Below, one piece after another: positions 1 to 7,549 of a DNA stretch of 13,689 nt. Made by a program: the position numbers and the translations under genes. Origin of the DNA: an uncultured bacterium (lineage in GTDB: Bacteria; Bacillota_A; Clostridia; Lachnospirales; Lachnospiraceae); contig CAJMOO010000051.1 of assembly GCA_905215045.1 (NCBI GenBank), positions 1 through 13,689 on the forward strand, written 5' to 3'. Below the pieces are notes generated by a model that was not told where the DNA came from, did no database searches, and saw only the letters and a list, made by a program, of their open reading frames with translations. Within the stretch, counting starts at the first letter, position 1; every line of letters starts with the position of its first letter.

Positions 1-28
1 TTCCATACCTTCCATTTCTAACTTATTC

Positions 29-535
29 TTAAAGTATCCCATCTTCTCGAAGCAGCTTTCCTACTTCTACATATTCTTCTCTGCTTCCCTCAAGATATTT
101 AATCTCGTCCTCTGTCAATGTACGTTTGACTCTTGCTGGACTTCCCATAACTAAAGATCTATCTGGGATCACTGTATTTTGTGTTACAAGACTTCCTGCC
201 CCGATCAAGCAGTGATTACCGATCTTTGCTCCATTCATAACAACAGATCCCATCCCGATCATGGAATTATCTCCGATCTGGCATCCATGGATCACGCTAT
301 TATGTCCAACTGTCACTCCATCGCCGATTTTTACACTATTCCCTTCATCTACATGGATCGTACAATTTTCCTGTATATTACTCTGATTTCCGATCACAAT
401 GGACTCTTCTCCTTCACAGCGCATTGCTGTAAAGAACAGTACCGTAGATTCTTCTCCTATAGTAATATTCCCAACTAAAACAGTTTCTTTTGCTACTTTT
501 GCTGAATCAGCAATCTTTGCCTGTTTGTAATTCAT
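29..535 (-). CDS. Gamma-carbonic-anhydrase-like left-handed beta-helix protein
   Basis: This 168-residue protein is built of hexapeptide repeats (for example VGNITIG, VTVGHNSVIHG, NGAKIGNHCLIG), which form the left-handed beta-helix of gamma-class carbonic anhydrases and the YrdA/PaaY group. The three zinc-ligand histidines of the family appear as H61 (CTIH), H78 and H83 (VGHNSVIHG). R39 and Q55 (SNIQ) match further conserved active-site positions. The usual Arg-x-Asp is R39-C40-E41 here, so Asp has become Glu. The C-terminal helix (about 140-168) is typical of the short bacterial members. The family works as a trimer in the cytoplasm. Many members have weak or no measured CO2 hydratase activity and some act in acyl-CoA pathways, so the substrate is uncertain. 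The ATG has a GGGAG site 7 nt upstream and lies 3 nt after the preceding stop, so it appears to be in the same operon. Confidence 0.85.
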   Translation of the reverse strand: MNYKQAKIADSAKVAKETVLVGNITIGEESTVLFFTAMRCEGEESIVIGNQSNIQENCTIHVDEGNSVKIGDGVTVGHNSVIHGCQIGDNSMIGMGSVVMNGAKIGNHCLIGAGSLVTQNTVIPDRSLVMGSPARVKRTLTEDEIKYLEGSREEYVEVGKLLREDGIL

Positions 536-538
536 GTT

Positions 539-955
539 CTATCTCCCGATATTCTTCTTATTGCTCTTCTGAGAGTAGTTCATTCTTCCTTCTTTCCAAC
601 CCTTCTTGTCTGTCTTATCCCAGTCTAGGTTGTCTCCGAAGATATATCTTGTCATCCATAATAAGCTGACCGTTGAAACCACTACCCATAATACTCTGTA
701 TTCAAGTTCCATTAAAAATGGTAAAAATGCCAGTCCTGCTGCGTGGATCAGTAAGATCACTGCCCATGCGATGATCAGCCAGTAACCGATCTTAAATGCT
801 TCTGGCATATCTCTTCCCATTTCTTTTCCAAAATAAAAACGTTCTGCTGATAAAATGGCGGCAGCTAATACTATCATGATCACACACATTTTATAGCATA
901 CGTTACCATCCATATATTGTCCTAAAAACATTCCGATCAATGATACGATAAACAT
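539..955 (-). CDS. Small multi-pass membrane protein of unknown function, 5' end probably frameshifted
   Basis: I do not recognise a family. The 138-residue frame beginning at ATG 955 has hydrophobic segments at about 1-11, 19-36, 56-80 and 83-102, and a charged C-terminal tail (about 107-138) rich in Lys, Asp and Asn. This ATG is a poor start: it has no Shine-Dalgarno sequence and it falls inside a hydrophobic stretch. The open frame continues upstream for 25 codons to a TGA at 1030-1028 without any ATG, GTG or TTG, and encodes a Lys-rich segment followed by KVLWAVLIL, which would complete the first membrane helix. A well-placed ATG with a ribosome site lies at 1031 in the neighbouring frame (see the separate entry). 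The full product would then have 163 residues, four membrane helices and a short basic cytoplasmic N-terminus. It sits between thiN and the gamma-carbonic-anhydrase-like gene, in the same operon. Confidence 0.7.
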   Translation of the reverse strand: MFIVSLIGMFLGQYMDGNVCYKMCVIMIVLAAAILSAERFYFGKEMGRDMPEAFKIGYWLIIAWAVILLIHAAGLAFLPFLMELEYRVLWVVVSTVSLLWMTRYIFGDNLDWDKTDKKGWKEGRMNYSQKSNKKNIGR

Positions 956-1031
956 CAGGATCAGAACAGCCCAGAGAACCTTTTCAAGCTTACTTGTTAC
1001 TTTGTTTGTTGTTACTTTTTTCTTTCTTCAT
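956..1031 (-). other. Likely true 5' end of the membrane gene, +1 offset at an A6 tract
   Basis: ATG 1031-1029 lies 11 nt after the thiN stop and is preceded by GAGGT, but its frame ends after 13 codons (MKKEKSNNKQSNK, stop 992-990). Dropping one A from the A6 run at 1021-1016 changes this to MKKEKVTTNKVTSK and joins it to the open frame of the downstream membrane protein. The likely reading is a one-base indel, either in the genome or in the assembly. A +1 recoding event is less likely, because no known +1 slippery signal such as CUU-UGA is visible. Confidence 0.65.
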
Positions 1032-1039
1032 CTTGTATA

Positions 1040-1044
1040 ACCTC
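1040..1044 (-). promoter_or_regulatory. Ribosome binding site for ATG 1031
   Basis: GAGGT overlaps the TGA stop of thiN and is 8-9 nt from ATG 1031. The downstream in-frame ATG at 955 has no comparable site. This decides in favour of a start at 1031 for the small membrane protein. Confidence 0.6.
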
Positions 1045-1684
1045 AATCTCTACTTTCTATCAGAAGCAGTTTTCCTTCACTAAATGAAATGATTCCTTCT
1101 TCTGCTTCTAATTCATTACTGATCGCGAGCGATTGCTCAAACACTAATGTATGGTCTTTTAATGGATATTTAAATCCTGTTAGTGTGACACCTCGTGCCT
1201 CATATATTGGTATCAAGGATACATATTTACCAAACTGGTCTTTCTTTGATATTGTATCTTCATGATTTAAAACCCTGATACGATTGTTTGCATCAACAAG
1301 TTCTGCCTTCACACCTTTGCTGTGTGCGTAAAACAACTGTCCGAAATTGCCCATAACATGATCGAGTCTTGTTCCAGTTCCGCCTATCATAAGGATTTCA
1401 TCTGCACCTGTCTCAATTGCTTTTTGTATTGCAAGTCCTGTATCAGTATCGTCTTTTTCACATGGTACGATAATCTTCTTGTCTGTTGAAAATTCTTGCA
1501 TTATATCCTTATTGCAACTGTCAAAATCACCTAAAATAATATCTGGTTTTATATTCAGTTTCTTAGCATAAAGCAGTCCTTTATCAGCTGTAATAACCTG
1601 ATCTGGGTTCCATTTACTGATATAGTCTTTCGCGAAATTTTCTTCGACTGTTCCGCCTGTTAAAATCAATACTCGCATTACCAT
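1043..1684 (-). CDS. thiN: Thiamine pyrophosphokinase
   Basis: The 213-residue product transfers pyrophosphate from ATP to thiamine, giving the cofactor thiamine diphosphate in the cytoplasm. Family motifs are present in order: LILTGG at the N-terminus, GDFDS at 52-56, the metal/ATP-binding KDDTD at 77-81, and GGTGTRLDHVMGN at 101-113. The C-terminal beta-rich thiamine-binding domain follows from about 140. Length is normal for the bacterial family. Two starts are possible: ATG 1684, inside rsgA, or ATG 1678, which forms TAATG with the rsgA stop. The second gives MRVLILTGG and has an AAGAG about 9 nt away, so I prefer it. The overlap implies translational coupling to rsgA. In many Firmicutes rpe lies between these genes, but not here. 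No TPP riboswitch is visible, and there is no room for one. Confidence 0.95.
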   Translation of the reverse strand: MVMRVLILTGGTVEENFAKDYISKWNPDQVITADKGLLYAKKLNIKPDIILGDFDSCNKDIMQEFSTDKKIIVPCEKDDTDTGLAIQKAIETGADEILMIGGTGTRLDHVMGNFGQLFYAHSKGVKAELVDANNRIRVLNHEDTISKKDQFGKYVSLIPIYEARGVTLTGFKYPLKDHTLVFEQSLAISNELEAEEGIISFSEGKLLLIESRD

Positions 1685-2553
1685 TTTCTCTTTTCTTTTA
1701 GTTCTGTATAAATATTTACATAATTATCATAACGGATCTTTGAGATCTTTCCTTCTTCCAATGCCTTTTTCACTCCACAGTCTGGTTCATGTGTATGACT
1801 GCATCCCTGGAATCGGCATTCATCTTCATAGGGTGCGAATTCCTGAAAATAGTCTTTGATCTCATCTTCTTCAAACATATGAATGAATAAAGAACTAAAC
1901 CCTGGGGTGTCTAGGACATACGTATCTTTCTCGATACGTATCAGCTCTGAATGTCTTGTTGTATGACGCCCTCGCTTGATCTTCTCACTGACTTCCCCTG
2001 TTTTCATCTGTGCCTCTGGCTGCAGAAGATTCATCAAAGATGATTTCCCGACCCCCGATGGTCCAGCAAGAACCGTCGTCTTACCGTGGATCAGTTCCCT
2101 AATCTCGTCAATTCCTTCTTCTTCCTTAACGCTGATAAAACGAACGATATGTCCACAGTTTTCGTAGACTTTCTCTAATAATTTCAGTTCTTTTTCTTTT
2201 GCAAGATCTACCTTGTTAAAGCAGACGATCACAGGAACATCCTGTTTCTCCATCATCATCAGAAAACGATCTAACAGATTATAATTTGGCTTTGGATTCT
2301 TTGCTGCAAATATGATCAGTGCCTGATCTACATTTGACACAGCCGGACGGATCAGCTCGTTATGTCTCTCATAGATCTTTGTAATATTTCCTTCCTGCTC
2401 TGTCTCATCTAAAATATCGATTTCTACATTGTCTCCGACTAACGGTTTCATCTTCTTGTTTCGGAAGATTCCCTTTGCCTTACATTCATATAATTTATCT
2501 TCTGTCTGTACGTAATAAAATCCTGCGATTCCTTTTATGATCTTTCCTTGCAT
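1678..2553 (-). CDS. rsgA: Ribosome small-subunit GTPase RsgA
   Basis: RsgA (YloQ/CpgA in Bacillus) is a circularly permuted GTPase that binds the 30S subunit late in assembly and checks the decoding centre. The 291-residue protein has an N-terminal OB fold (about 1-70), then G4 NKVD at 113-116, G1 GPSGVGKSS at 164-172, the switch region RGRHTTRH at 194-201 and G3 DTPGFSS at 215-221. This order, with G4 before G1, is the diagnostic permutation. The C-terminal zinc knuckle uses C246, C251, H253 and C259. The start is secure: AGGAGA lies 6-7 nt before ATG 2553, 27 nt after the prkC stop. In Bacillus the orthologue is phosphorylated by PrkC, which fits the gene order. The stop overlaps thiN. Confidence 0.97.
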   Translation of the reverse strand: MQGKIIKGIAGFYYVQTEDKLYECKAKGIFRNKKMKPLVGDNVEIDILDETEQEGNITKIYERHNELIRPAVSNVDQALIIFAAKNPKPNYNLLDRFLMMMEKQDVPVIVCFNKVDLAKEKELKLLEKVYENCGHIVRFISVKEEEGIDEIRELIHGKTTVLAGPSGVGKSSLMNLLQPEAQMKTGEVSEKIKRGRHTTRHSELIRIEKDTYVLDTPGFSSLFIHMFEEDEIKDYFQEFAPYEDECRFQGCSHTHEPDCGVKKALEEGKISKIRYDNYVNIYTELKEKRKW

Positions 2554-2580
2554 GAAATATCTCCTGCACCTGCTTTTCCT

Positions 2581-4422
2581 TTATTCTTCACCTGTTGTTG
2601 TTGATTCTTCATCCGCTGTTGTCGCTGTCTGACGAGGTCCAAGACTGACATAGATCCCAACGGCTGTTCCCTTCTTAACCTTGCTTCCAGAACTGATCCT
2701 CTGACGAATGACAAGTCCTTTTTCCACACTGTCACTATATTCTGTTAAAACACTTCCCAATGATAATCCGAATCTTTGCAGTTCCTGACTTGCTTCAGAT
2801 TCCGTGTAATAACGAAGATTTGGAACGCTGACCGTCTGATCTTCCTTCTTGCCTTTGCTGACTGTGATCACAACAGTTGTATTTTTCGAAACTTTACTTC
2901 CATGTGATGGAGTCTGAGAGATAACTTCTCCTTTCGCAACATCATCACTGTAAGCTTCTTTTATTGAGACTTTGAGTCCTGCTGCTTTTAATTCACTCTG
3001 TGCACCAGACTTCGTCTTACTTCGCACATCAGGTACTGAAACTTTATCTTCGATCTTCTGTCCTTTGCTCACAACTAACTTGATCGTTTTTCCTTCTTCT
3101 AATTCCGTATCGCTTTCTGGATCTTGCTGCATGACCAGTCCTTTTGCATACGTATCGGAATATTCTTCTGTCACGTTGATCTTGAACTTGTTATCAATCG
3201 CCTCTCTAGCTGCTTCTAAAGACAATCCGATATAATTATCAACTGTGTATTTTTCTGTAATATTGTGATGTTTGGCTTCTGTTGTTGCTGCGATCGTACT
3301 TTGTGTTGTTGATTTTCCTGATTTGAATAATCCAGAACTTTTGACAACAAATACGACAATAGAAATCAAAATGATCGCACCTACCACTGCTGCAAGAACA
3401 ATGACAAGTTTCTCGATCTTTGAGTTCATTCCTGTTTCTTCTTCCTCATCATCCTCTTCCAGATATGCATTGCTATCTGAATCTTCCACAGGCTGTGTGT
3501 CATCATTTGTCTGGATTCTCTGTGTCAGTTCGTTCTGATCGATCATGATCGTTGGAGAATCATCGATCGTTGGAACAATTCCCACATATTCACCAGAAGT
3601 ATCTTCAAACACGAGTTTCAGATCTGCGATCAATTCATCTGCTGTCTGATAGCGGTCTTCTGGCTTCTTCATTGTACATTTTAAAATGATCTTCTCTAAA
3701 CTGTCTGGAATTCCATCTCTGACCTGACTTGGCGGTGTGATCTCATTCTGCAGATGCATCAATGCGATCGTTACACCATTTTCATGATCAAATGGCACAT
3801 GTCCTGTTACCATCTCATACATCGTGATACCTAAAGAATAAATATCACTTTTTTCATCACAGAATCTTCCTTTTGCCTGTTCTGGAGAAATGTAATGCAC
3901 AGATCCCATCGCTGTTGCTGTTGATGTAACGGTATTGCTGCTTGTTGCCTTCGCAATTCCAAAGTCTGTGACCTTTACATTACCAATCTCTGAAACTAAA
4001 ATATTCTGTGGTTTAATATCTCTATGAATAATATGATTCTTATGGGCATGTGAGATCGCTGACGCGATCTGCAGGGAAATCTCTACCGTCTCCTTCGGAG
4101 ATAAATACCCTTTTCTTCGGATATATTCTTTCAGAGTCATCCCTTCTGCAAGCTCCATAACAATATAATTGATCCCATCTTCAATTCCAACATCGTATAC
4201 ATTCACAATATTAGGATGAGACAGCCTTGCAACTGCCTGTGCCTCTGTCTCGAATTTCTTTAAAAATTTCTCATCTTCTACGTATTCACTTTTTAAAACC
4301 TTCACTGCGACGTTCCGGTTTAATTTATGGTCTTTCGCCATATAAACGTCTGCCATTCCACCGCTTCCAACGCGCTTTAGCACTTCATAACGGCCTGACA
4401 GCATCGTGCCAATCTCTAACAT
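2581..4422 (-). CDS. prkC: PASTA-domain eukaryotic-type Ser/Thr protein kinase
   Basis: This 613-residue membrane kinase phosphorylates cytoplasmic proteins in response to cell-wall fragments or lipid II. The kinase domain covers about 10-272: glycine loop GSGGMADV at 19-26, catalytic Lys41, HRDIKPQN at 133-140, DFG at 153-155 and a Thr-rich activation loop (T164, T166, T168 and T170) before SPEQ. A juxtamembrane linker with an acidic run (about 321-329) leads to one membrane helix at about 338-361. Outside the membrane there are three PASTA repeats, at about 391-454, 460-525 and 530-595, and a Thr/Glu-rich tail. Three repeats match Bacillus PrkC. ATG 4422 has AGGTGA 7 nt upstream, overlapping the stp stop region, so the kinase and its phosphatase are coupled. 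I use prkC; pknB and stk1 are equivalent names. All catalytic residues are present. Confidence 0.96.
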   Translation of the reverse strand: MLEIGTMLSGRYEVLKRVGSGGMADVYMAKDHKLNRNVAVKVLKSEYVEDEKFLKKFETEAQAVARLSHPNIVNVYDVGIEDGINYIVMELAEGMTLKEYIRRKGYLSPKETVEISLQIASAISHAHKNHIIHRDIKPQNILVSEIGNVKVTDFGIAKATSSNTVTSTATAMGSVHYISPEQAKGRFCDEKSDIYSLGITMYEMVTGHVPFDHENGVTIALMHLQNEITPPSQVRDGIPDSLEKIILKCTMKKPEDRYQTADELIADLKLVFEDTSGEYVGIVPTIDDSPTIMIDQNELTQRIQTNDDTQPVEDSDSNAYLEEDDEEEETGMNSKIEKLVIVLAAVVGAIILISIVVFVVKSSGLFKSGKSTTQSTIAATTEAKHHNITEKYTVDNYIGLSLEAAREAIDNKFKINVTEEYSDTYAKGLVMQQDPESDTELEEGKTIKLVVSKGQKIEDKVSVPDVRSKTKSGAQSELKAAGLKVSIKEAYSDDVAKGEVISQTPSHGSKVSKNTTVVITVSKGKKEDQTVSVPNLRYYTESEASQELQRFGLSLGSVLTEYSDSVEKGLVIRQRISSGSKVKKGTAVGIYVSLGPRQTATTADEESTTTGEE

Positions 4423-4434
4423 CTATCATTCACC

Positions 4435-5154
4435 TCATCTCTTTAAATCCACAATTACCAATGAAATATTGTCTTTTCCTCCGTACTCGTTCGCACGGGT
4501 GATCATCTGGTTGACCTTATTGGCAATCTGACTGTGATCAAGAAGAAGTTCCTTCAATTCTTCGTCGGATATCATATTGGAAAGTCCATCACTGCACAAA
4601 AGCAAATATCCATCTTTGGCATCAAACTCAAAGAAATCTGGTGTCGCCATTACGGTACCTAGTGCTCTTGTGATGACATTCTTCTTTGGATGGAATCTTC
4701 CTTCCTCTCTTTCCATGATTCCTGCATGAATCAGTTCTTCCACATAAGAATGATCCACTGTAATCTGTGTTAATTCTTGATTTCCATAATATAATCTACT
4801 ATCACCAATATTCATAACCGTTACTTTGCCATCAGAGATGGTTGCTGCAACGAATGTTGTTCCCATTCCCCTATATTCTTCATTACTCTGGCTTTCTGCG
4901 ATCATTTCCTGATTCACAGATGCAATGGATGATTTCATTAATTCGATCGGATCGGTCTGTTTCGATTCCTCGATCAGCTGTACAAATCGTTCCACTGCAA
5001 AAGAGGAGGCATGCCCACCGGCACGGTGTCCTCCCATTCCATCTGCCACGATATAAAGATTTTTTAAGTTCCCAACAGGCTGGTCATGAAAGAAAATCCT
5101 ATCCTGATTCTCTGTCCTTACCTTGCCTATATGTGAAGCCCCTACGGATCGCAT
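4435..5154 (-). CDS. stp: PP2C-family Ser/Thr protein phosphatase
   Basis: This 239-residue soluble PPM/PP2C phosphatase reverses PrkC phosphorylation (PrpC in Bacillus, Stp elsewhere). The metal-binding and catalytic motifs are all visible: RTENQD with D18, VADGMGG with D38 and G39, GMGTT at 97-100, IGDSR with D118, CSDGL with D189, and GKDNIS with D228. Length is typical for bacterial members, and there is no extra sensory domain. The start is well supported: AAAGGAG lies 7-8 nt before the ATG and overlaps the rlmN TAA stop. The prkC start follows 12 nt after its stop, the usual phosphatase-kinase pair, which suggests the two are made in matched amounts. Confidence 0.96.
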   Translation of the reverse strand: MRSVGASHIGKVRTENQDRIFFHDQPVGNLKNLYIVADGMGGHRAGGHASSFAVERFVQLIEESKQTDPIELMKSSIASVNQEMIAESQSNEEYRGMGTTFVAATISDGKVTVMNIGDSRLYYGNQELTQITVDHSYVEELIHAGIMEREEGRFHPKKNVITRALGTVMATPDFFEFDAKDGYLLLCSDGLSNMISDEELKELLLDHSQIANKVNQMITRANEYGGKDNISLVIVDLKR

Positions 5155-5165
5155 ATCGTTCTCCT

Positions 5166-6197
5166 TTACAATCTTGACTGCAGTTTTTTTCTTCTAAGCT
5201 GTCCACAGGCCGCATTGATATCTGCGCCCATTTCTCTTCTTATGGTAACATTTACACGATTTTTTTCAAGTATCTTTTTAAATTCCATAACGGATTTCGG
5301 CATAGATTGCTTAAAATCACGCTCTTTGATCGGATTAACTGGAATCAGGTTTACATGACATGGAAACCCTTTCAATCTGCCTGCTAATTCTTCTGCATGA
5401 ACTGGCTGGTCATTAACCCCTGCCACAAGGCTGTATTCAAATGTCATCCTACGGTTTGTCTCTTTAAAATAATAATGACATGCATCTAGCAGCTCATCGA
5501 TTGAATATTTCATTGCGATCGGCATCAGTCCTCTTCTCATCTCATCATTTGGTGAGTGAAGAGAAATGGCCAATGTGATCTGTAAATGTTTCTGAGCAAG
5601 TTCTTTGATCTTTGGCACGATCCCGCACGTTGAGATTGTAATATTTCTCTGACTGATATTTAATCCATCCTCTGATGTGATCAGTTCTAAAAATCTCAAT
5701 ACGTTATCATAATTATCCATCGGTTCCCCTGTTCCCATCATGACAACATTTGATACTCTTTCTTCTGTATCTCTTTGAATATAATAAATCTGTGAAAGCA
5801 TTTCAGATGGCGTTAGATTACGATCTAATCCTCCAAGCGTAGATGCACAAAACTTACATCCCATACGGCACCCTGCCTGAGATGAAATACAGACAGAATT
5901 TCCATGTTTATACCTCATCAAAACACTTTCGATAATATTCCCATCATATAACTCAAATAAGTATTTTCTTGTACCATCGATTTTTGAAATAAAGCAGTCT
6001 ACAGGTTTTACACCATAAATCTCCTGCGTCTGTTCGATCTTTTCTTTTAATTTTTTTGGTACATTATTCATCTCATCAAGAGACAGAGCAAGATGTTTGT
6101 GAAACCATTCATAAATCTGTTTTGCACGGAATTTCTTCTCACCAATGGATTCCATATATTCCTGCATCTCCTGAAGTGTCATTGATTTTAAATCCAT
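5166..6197 (-). CDS. rlmN: 23S rRNA/tRNA adenine-C2 methyltransferase RlmN
   Basis: RlmN is a radical-SAM enzyme that methylates C2 of A2503 in 23S rRNA and A37 in some tRNAs. In this 343-residue copy the iron-sulfur cluster cysteines are C110, C114 and C117 (CRMGCKFC). The second catalytic residue that carries the methyl group, C331, lies in the conserved C-terminal segment NAACGQLR. The glycine-rich SAM motif reads MGTGEP rather than the more common MGMGEP. SLHSPND (212-218) and NLIPVNP (283-289) are also conserved. The N-terminal accessory domain (about 1-90) is complete. AAGGAG lies about 11 nt before ATG 6197, a slightly long spacing, and overlaps the end of rsmB. Both neighbours, rsmB and stp, are separated from it by only a few bases. 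Cfr is excluded by operon context and housekeeping conservation rather than by a test. Confidence 0.95.
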   Translation of the reverse strand: MDLKSMTLQEMQEYMESIGEKKFRAKQIYEWFHKHLALSLDEMNNVPKKLKEKIEQTQEIYGVKPVDCFISKIDGTRKYLFELYDGNIIESVLMRYKHGNSVCISSQAGCRMGCKFCASTLGGLDRNLTPSEMLSQIYYIQRDTEERVSNVVMMGTGEPMDNYDNVLRFLELITSEDGLNISQRNITISTCGIVPKIKELAQKHLQITLAISLHSPNDEMRRGLMPIAMKYSIDELLDACHYYFKETNRRMTFEYSLVAGVNDQPVHAEELAGRLKGFPCHVNLIPVNPIKERDFKQSMPKSVMEFKKILEKNRVNVTIRREMGADINAACGQLRRKKLQSRL

Positions 6198-6201
6198 AAC
6201 T

Positions 6202-7545
6202 TTATTTTCTCCTTAATTTACCAATAAAGAATCCATCACATGGATGTATTCCTGGCAACAACTGAATAAATCCTTCTTGGGCAGTTTCAATCTTTAGATC
6301 CTTTGGCAGTTCTTTTGTAATATCAACTGCTTCAAAATCAAAGTGATCAAGAATCCATCGGAAATTTTCTTCATTCTCTGCTGGATTGATCGTGCAGGTA
6401 CTATAGATCAATGTACCTCCATGCTTGACATATTGCACTGCATTTGCAAGAATCTCTCGCTGCAACTTCACAAGATCCTTCATGCCTTCTTCTGAAATGT
6501 GGTATTTAATATCATTTTTCTTTCCCATGATCCCAAGTCCTGAACATGGTACATCTGCGATCACAATATCCGCAGCTTCAATATGTTCTTCATCCAACAC
6601 TCTCGCATCAAATACTTCGGATTCCATATTCGTAAATCCAACACGATCAATGTTATCTTCGATCAGATCTGTCTTGTATTCCGTAAGATCCCTTGATAAC
6701 ACTCGCCCGCTTCCCTTCAGCTGATCTGCAACATATAAGGACTTACCACCTGGTGCACTGCAAAGATCCATCACAAACTGCTCTTTCTGGACACTGGCAA
6801 GTTTGGCACACAACATAGAACTTTCATCCTGTACATAACAACTTCCTTCACGAAATGCTTTCAAACGATACAAAAAATCATAATCTGAGATCTGCACTGC
6901 ATTTTCGATCAAACTTCCATCTTCTACTGTAACGCCTTCTGCTTCCAGTTCTTTTCTGACAGCTTCTTTCCCACCCTTGGAGATCAGACAACATAATGTT
7001 GTTTTTCTCTCTTCCAGATAAGAAGCTATGATCTTCTCTACTGTTTCGTTATCATATGTCTTCTGAAAGAATTTTATGATCCATTCTGGAATAGAATAAA
7101 CAACTGATAAATATGTCTCAAGATTCTTCTCTCTTGATGGATATTGGATCTCATCTTTCTTCCTTGAAATATTACGAAGTACACCGTTCACAAAACCTGA
7201 TAATCGGGAAAATCCTCGTTTCTTTGCAAGTTTCACTGCCTCATTACATGCAGCAGAATCTGGAACCTGATCCATATAAAGAATCTGATAGATTCCCATA
7301 CGAAGCAATGCACGGATCAGTGGTTTACATTTTCTGATCTTCGTCTTTGAGAACTGATCTGCAACATAGTCGATCGTGATCTGACGCTCTAAAGTTCCTT
7401 CCACCAGTCTTGTAAAAAATGCACGGTCTCTTTTTTCAGAAAACTGGTATTTTTCTAATACATTTGAAATTGCGATGTGTGATAATTCTTCTTTTTTATC
7501 TACTTTGATCAGTACATCCAATGCACATTCTCTCGGATTTTGCAT
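6202..7545 (-). CDS. rsmB: 16S rRNA (cytosine-967-C5) methyltransferase RsmB
   Basis: This 447-residue enzyme uses SAM to methylate C967 of 16S rRNA. An N-terminal NusB-like RNA-binding domain (about 1-140) is followed by a Rossmann-fold methyltransferase domain with the SAM motif DLCSAPGGKS at 260-269. The two cysteines characteristic of m5C methyltransferases are C334 in DVPCSG and C384 in YSTCT. The C-terminal HPCDGFF (434-440) is also typical. Length is normal. The start lies 4 nt after the fmt stop, with AGGAG inside the end of fmt about 9 nt away. In many Clostridia a membrane zinc peptidase gene lies between fmt and rsmB; here the two are directly adjacent. Confidence 0.96.
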   Translation of the reverse strand: MQNPRECALDVLIKVDKKEELSHIAISNVLEKYQFSEKRDRAFFTRLVEGTLERQITIDYVADQFSKTKIRKCKPLIRALLRMGIYQILYMDQVPDSAACNEAVKLAKKRGFSRLSGFVNGVLRNISRKKDEIQYPSREKNLETYLSVVYSIPEWIIKFFQKTYDNETVEKIIASYLEERKTTLCCLISKGGKEAVRKELEAEGVTVEDGSLIENAVQISDYDFLYRLKAFREGSCYVQDESSMLCAKLASVQKEQFVMDLCSAPGGKSLYVADQLKGSGRVLSRDLTEYKTDLIEDNIDRVGFTNMESEVFDARVLDEEHIEAADIVIADVPCSGLGIMGKKNDIKYHISEEGMKDLVKLQREILANAVQYVKHGGTLIYSTCTINPAENEENFRWILDHFDFEAVDITKELPKDLKIETAQEGFIQLLPGIHPCDGFFIGKLRRK

Positions 7546-7549
7546 CGTA

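Noticed and set aside
1..28. Start of another gene after the gamma-carbonic-anhydrase-like gene
   Set aside because: A minus-strand ATG at 15-13 opens a frame, but only a few codons are inside the window and no clear ribosome site precedes it.
179..478. A 99-residue plus-strand frame opposite the gamma-carbonic-anhydrase-like gene
   Set aside because: It is antisense to a well-supported gene, and its Ser/Ile/His-rich composition reflects reverse reading of the hexapeptide repeats.
990..1031. A 13-codon leader peptide upstream of the membrane gene
   Set aside because: It has no run of one regulatory amino acid and no hairpin follows it. The neighbouring frame gives a sensible N-terminus for the downstream protein, so a frameshifted gene start explains it better.
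1043..1684. thiN as a recently transferred gene, since it has only about three GATC sites
   Set aside because: Other conserved stretches, such as the 5' half of the prkC kinase domain, are equally poor in GATC. Gene order and motifs are normal, so chance is enough.
2535..2735. A 66-residue minus-strand frame across the end of prkC
   Set aside because: It overlaps the C-terminal coding part of prkC and the rsgA start, and it is a low-complexity, Gln/Arg-rich product of frame-shifted Thr/PASTA codons. No family resemblance.
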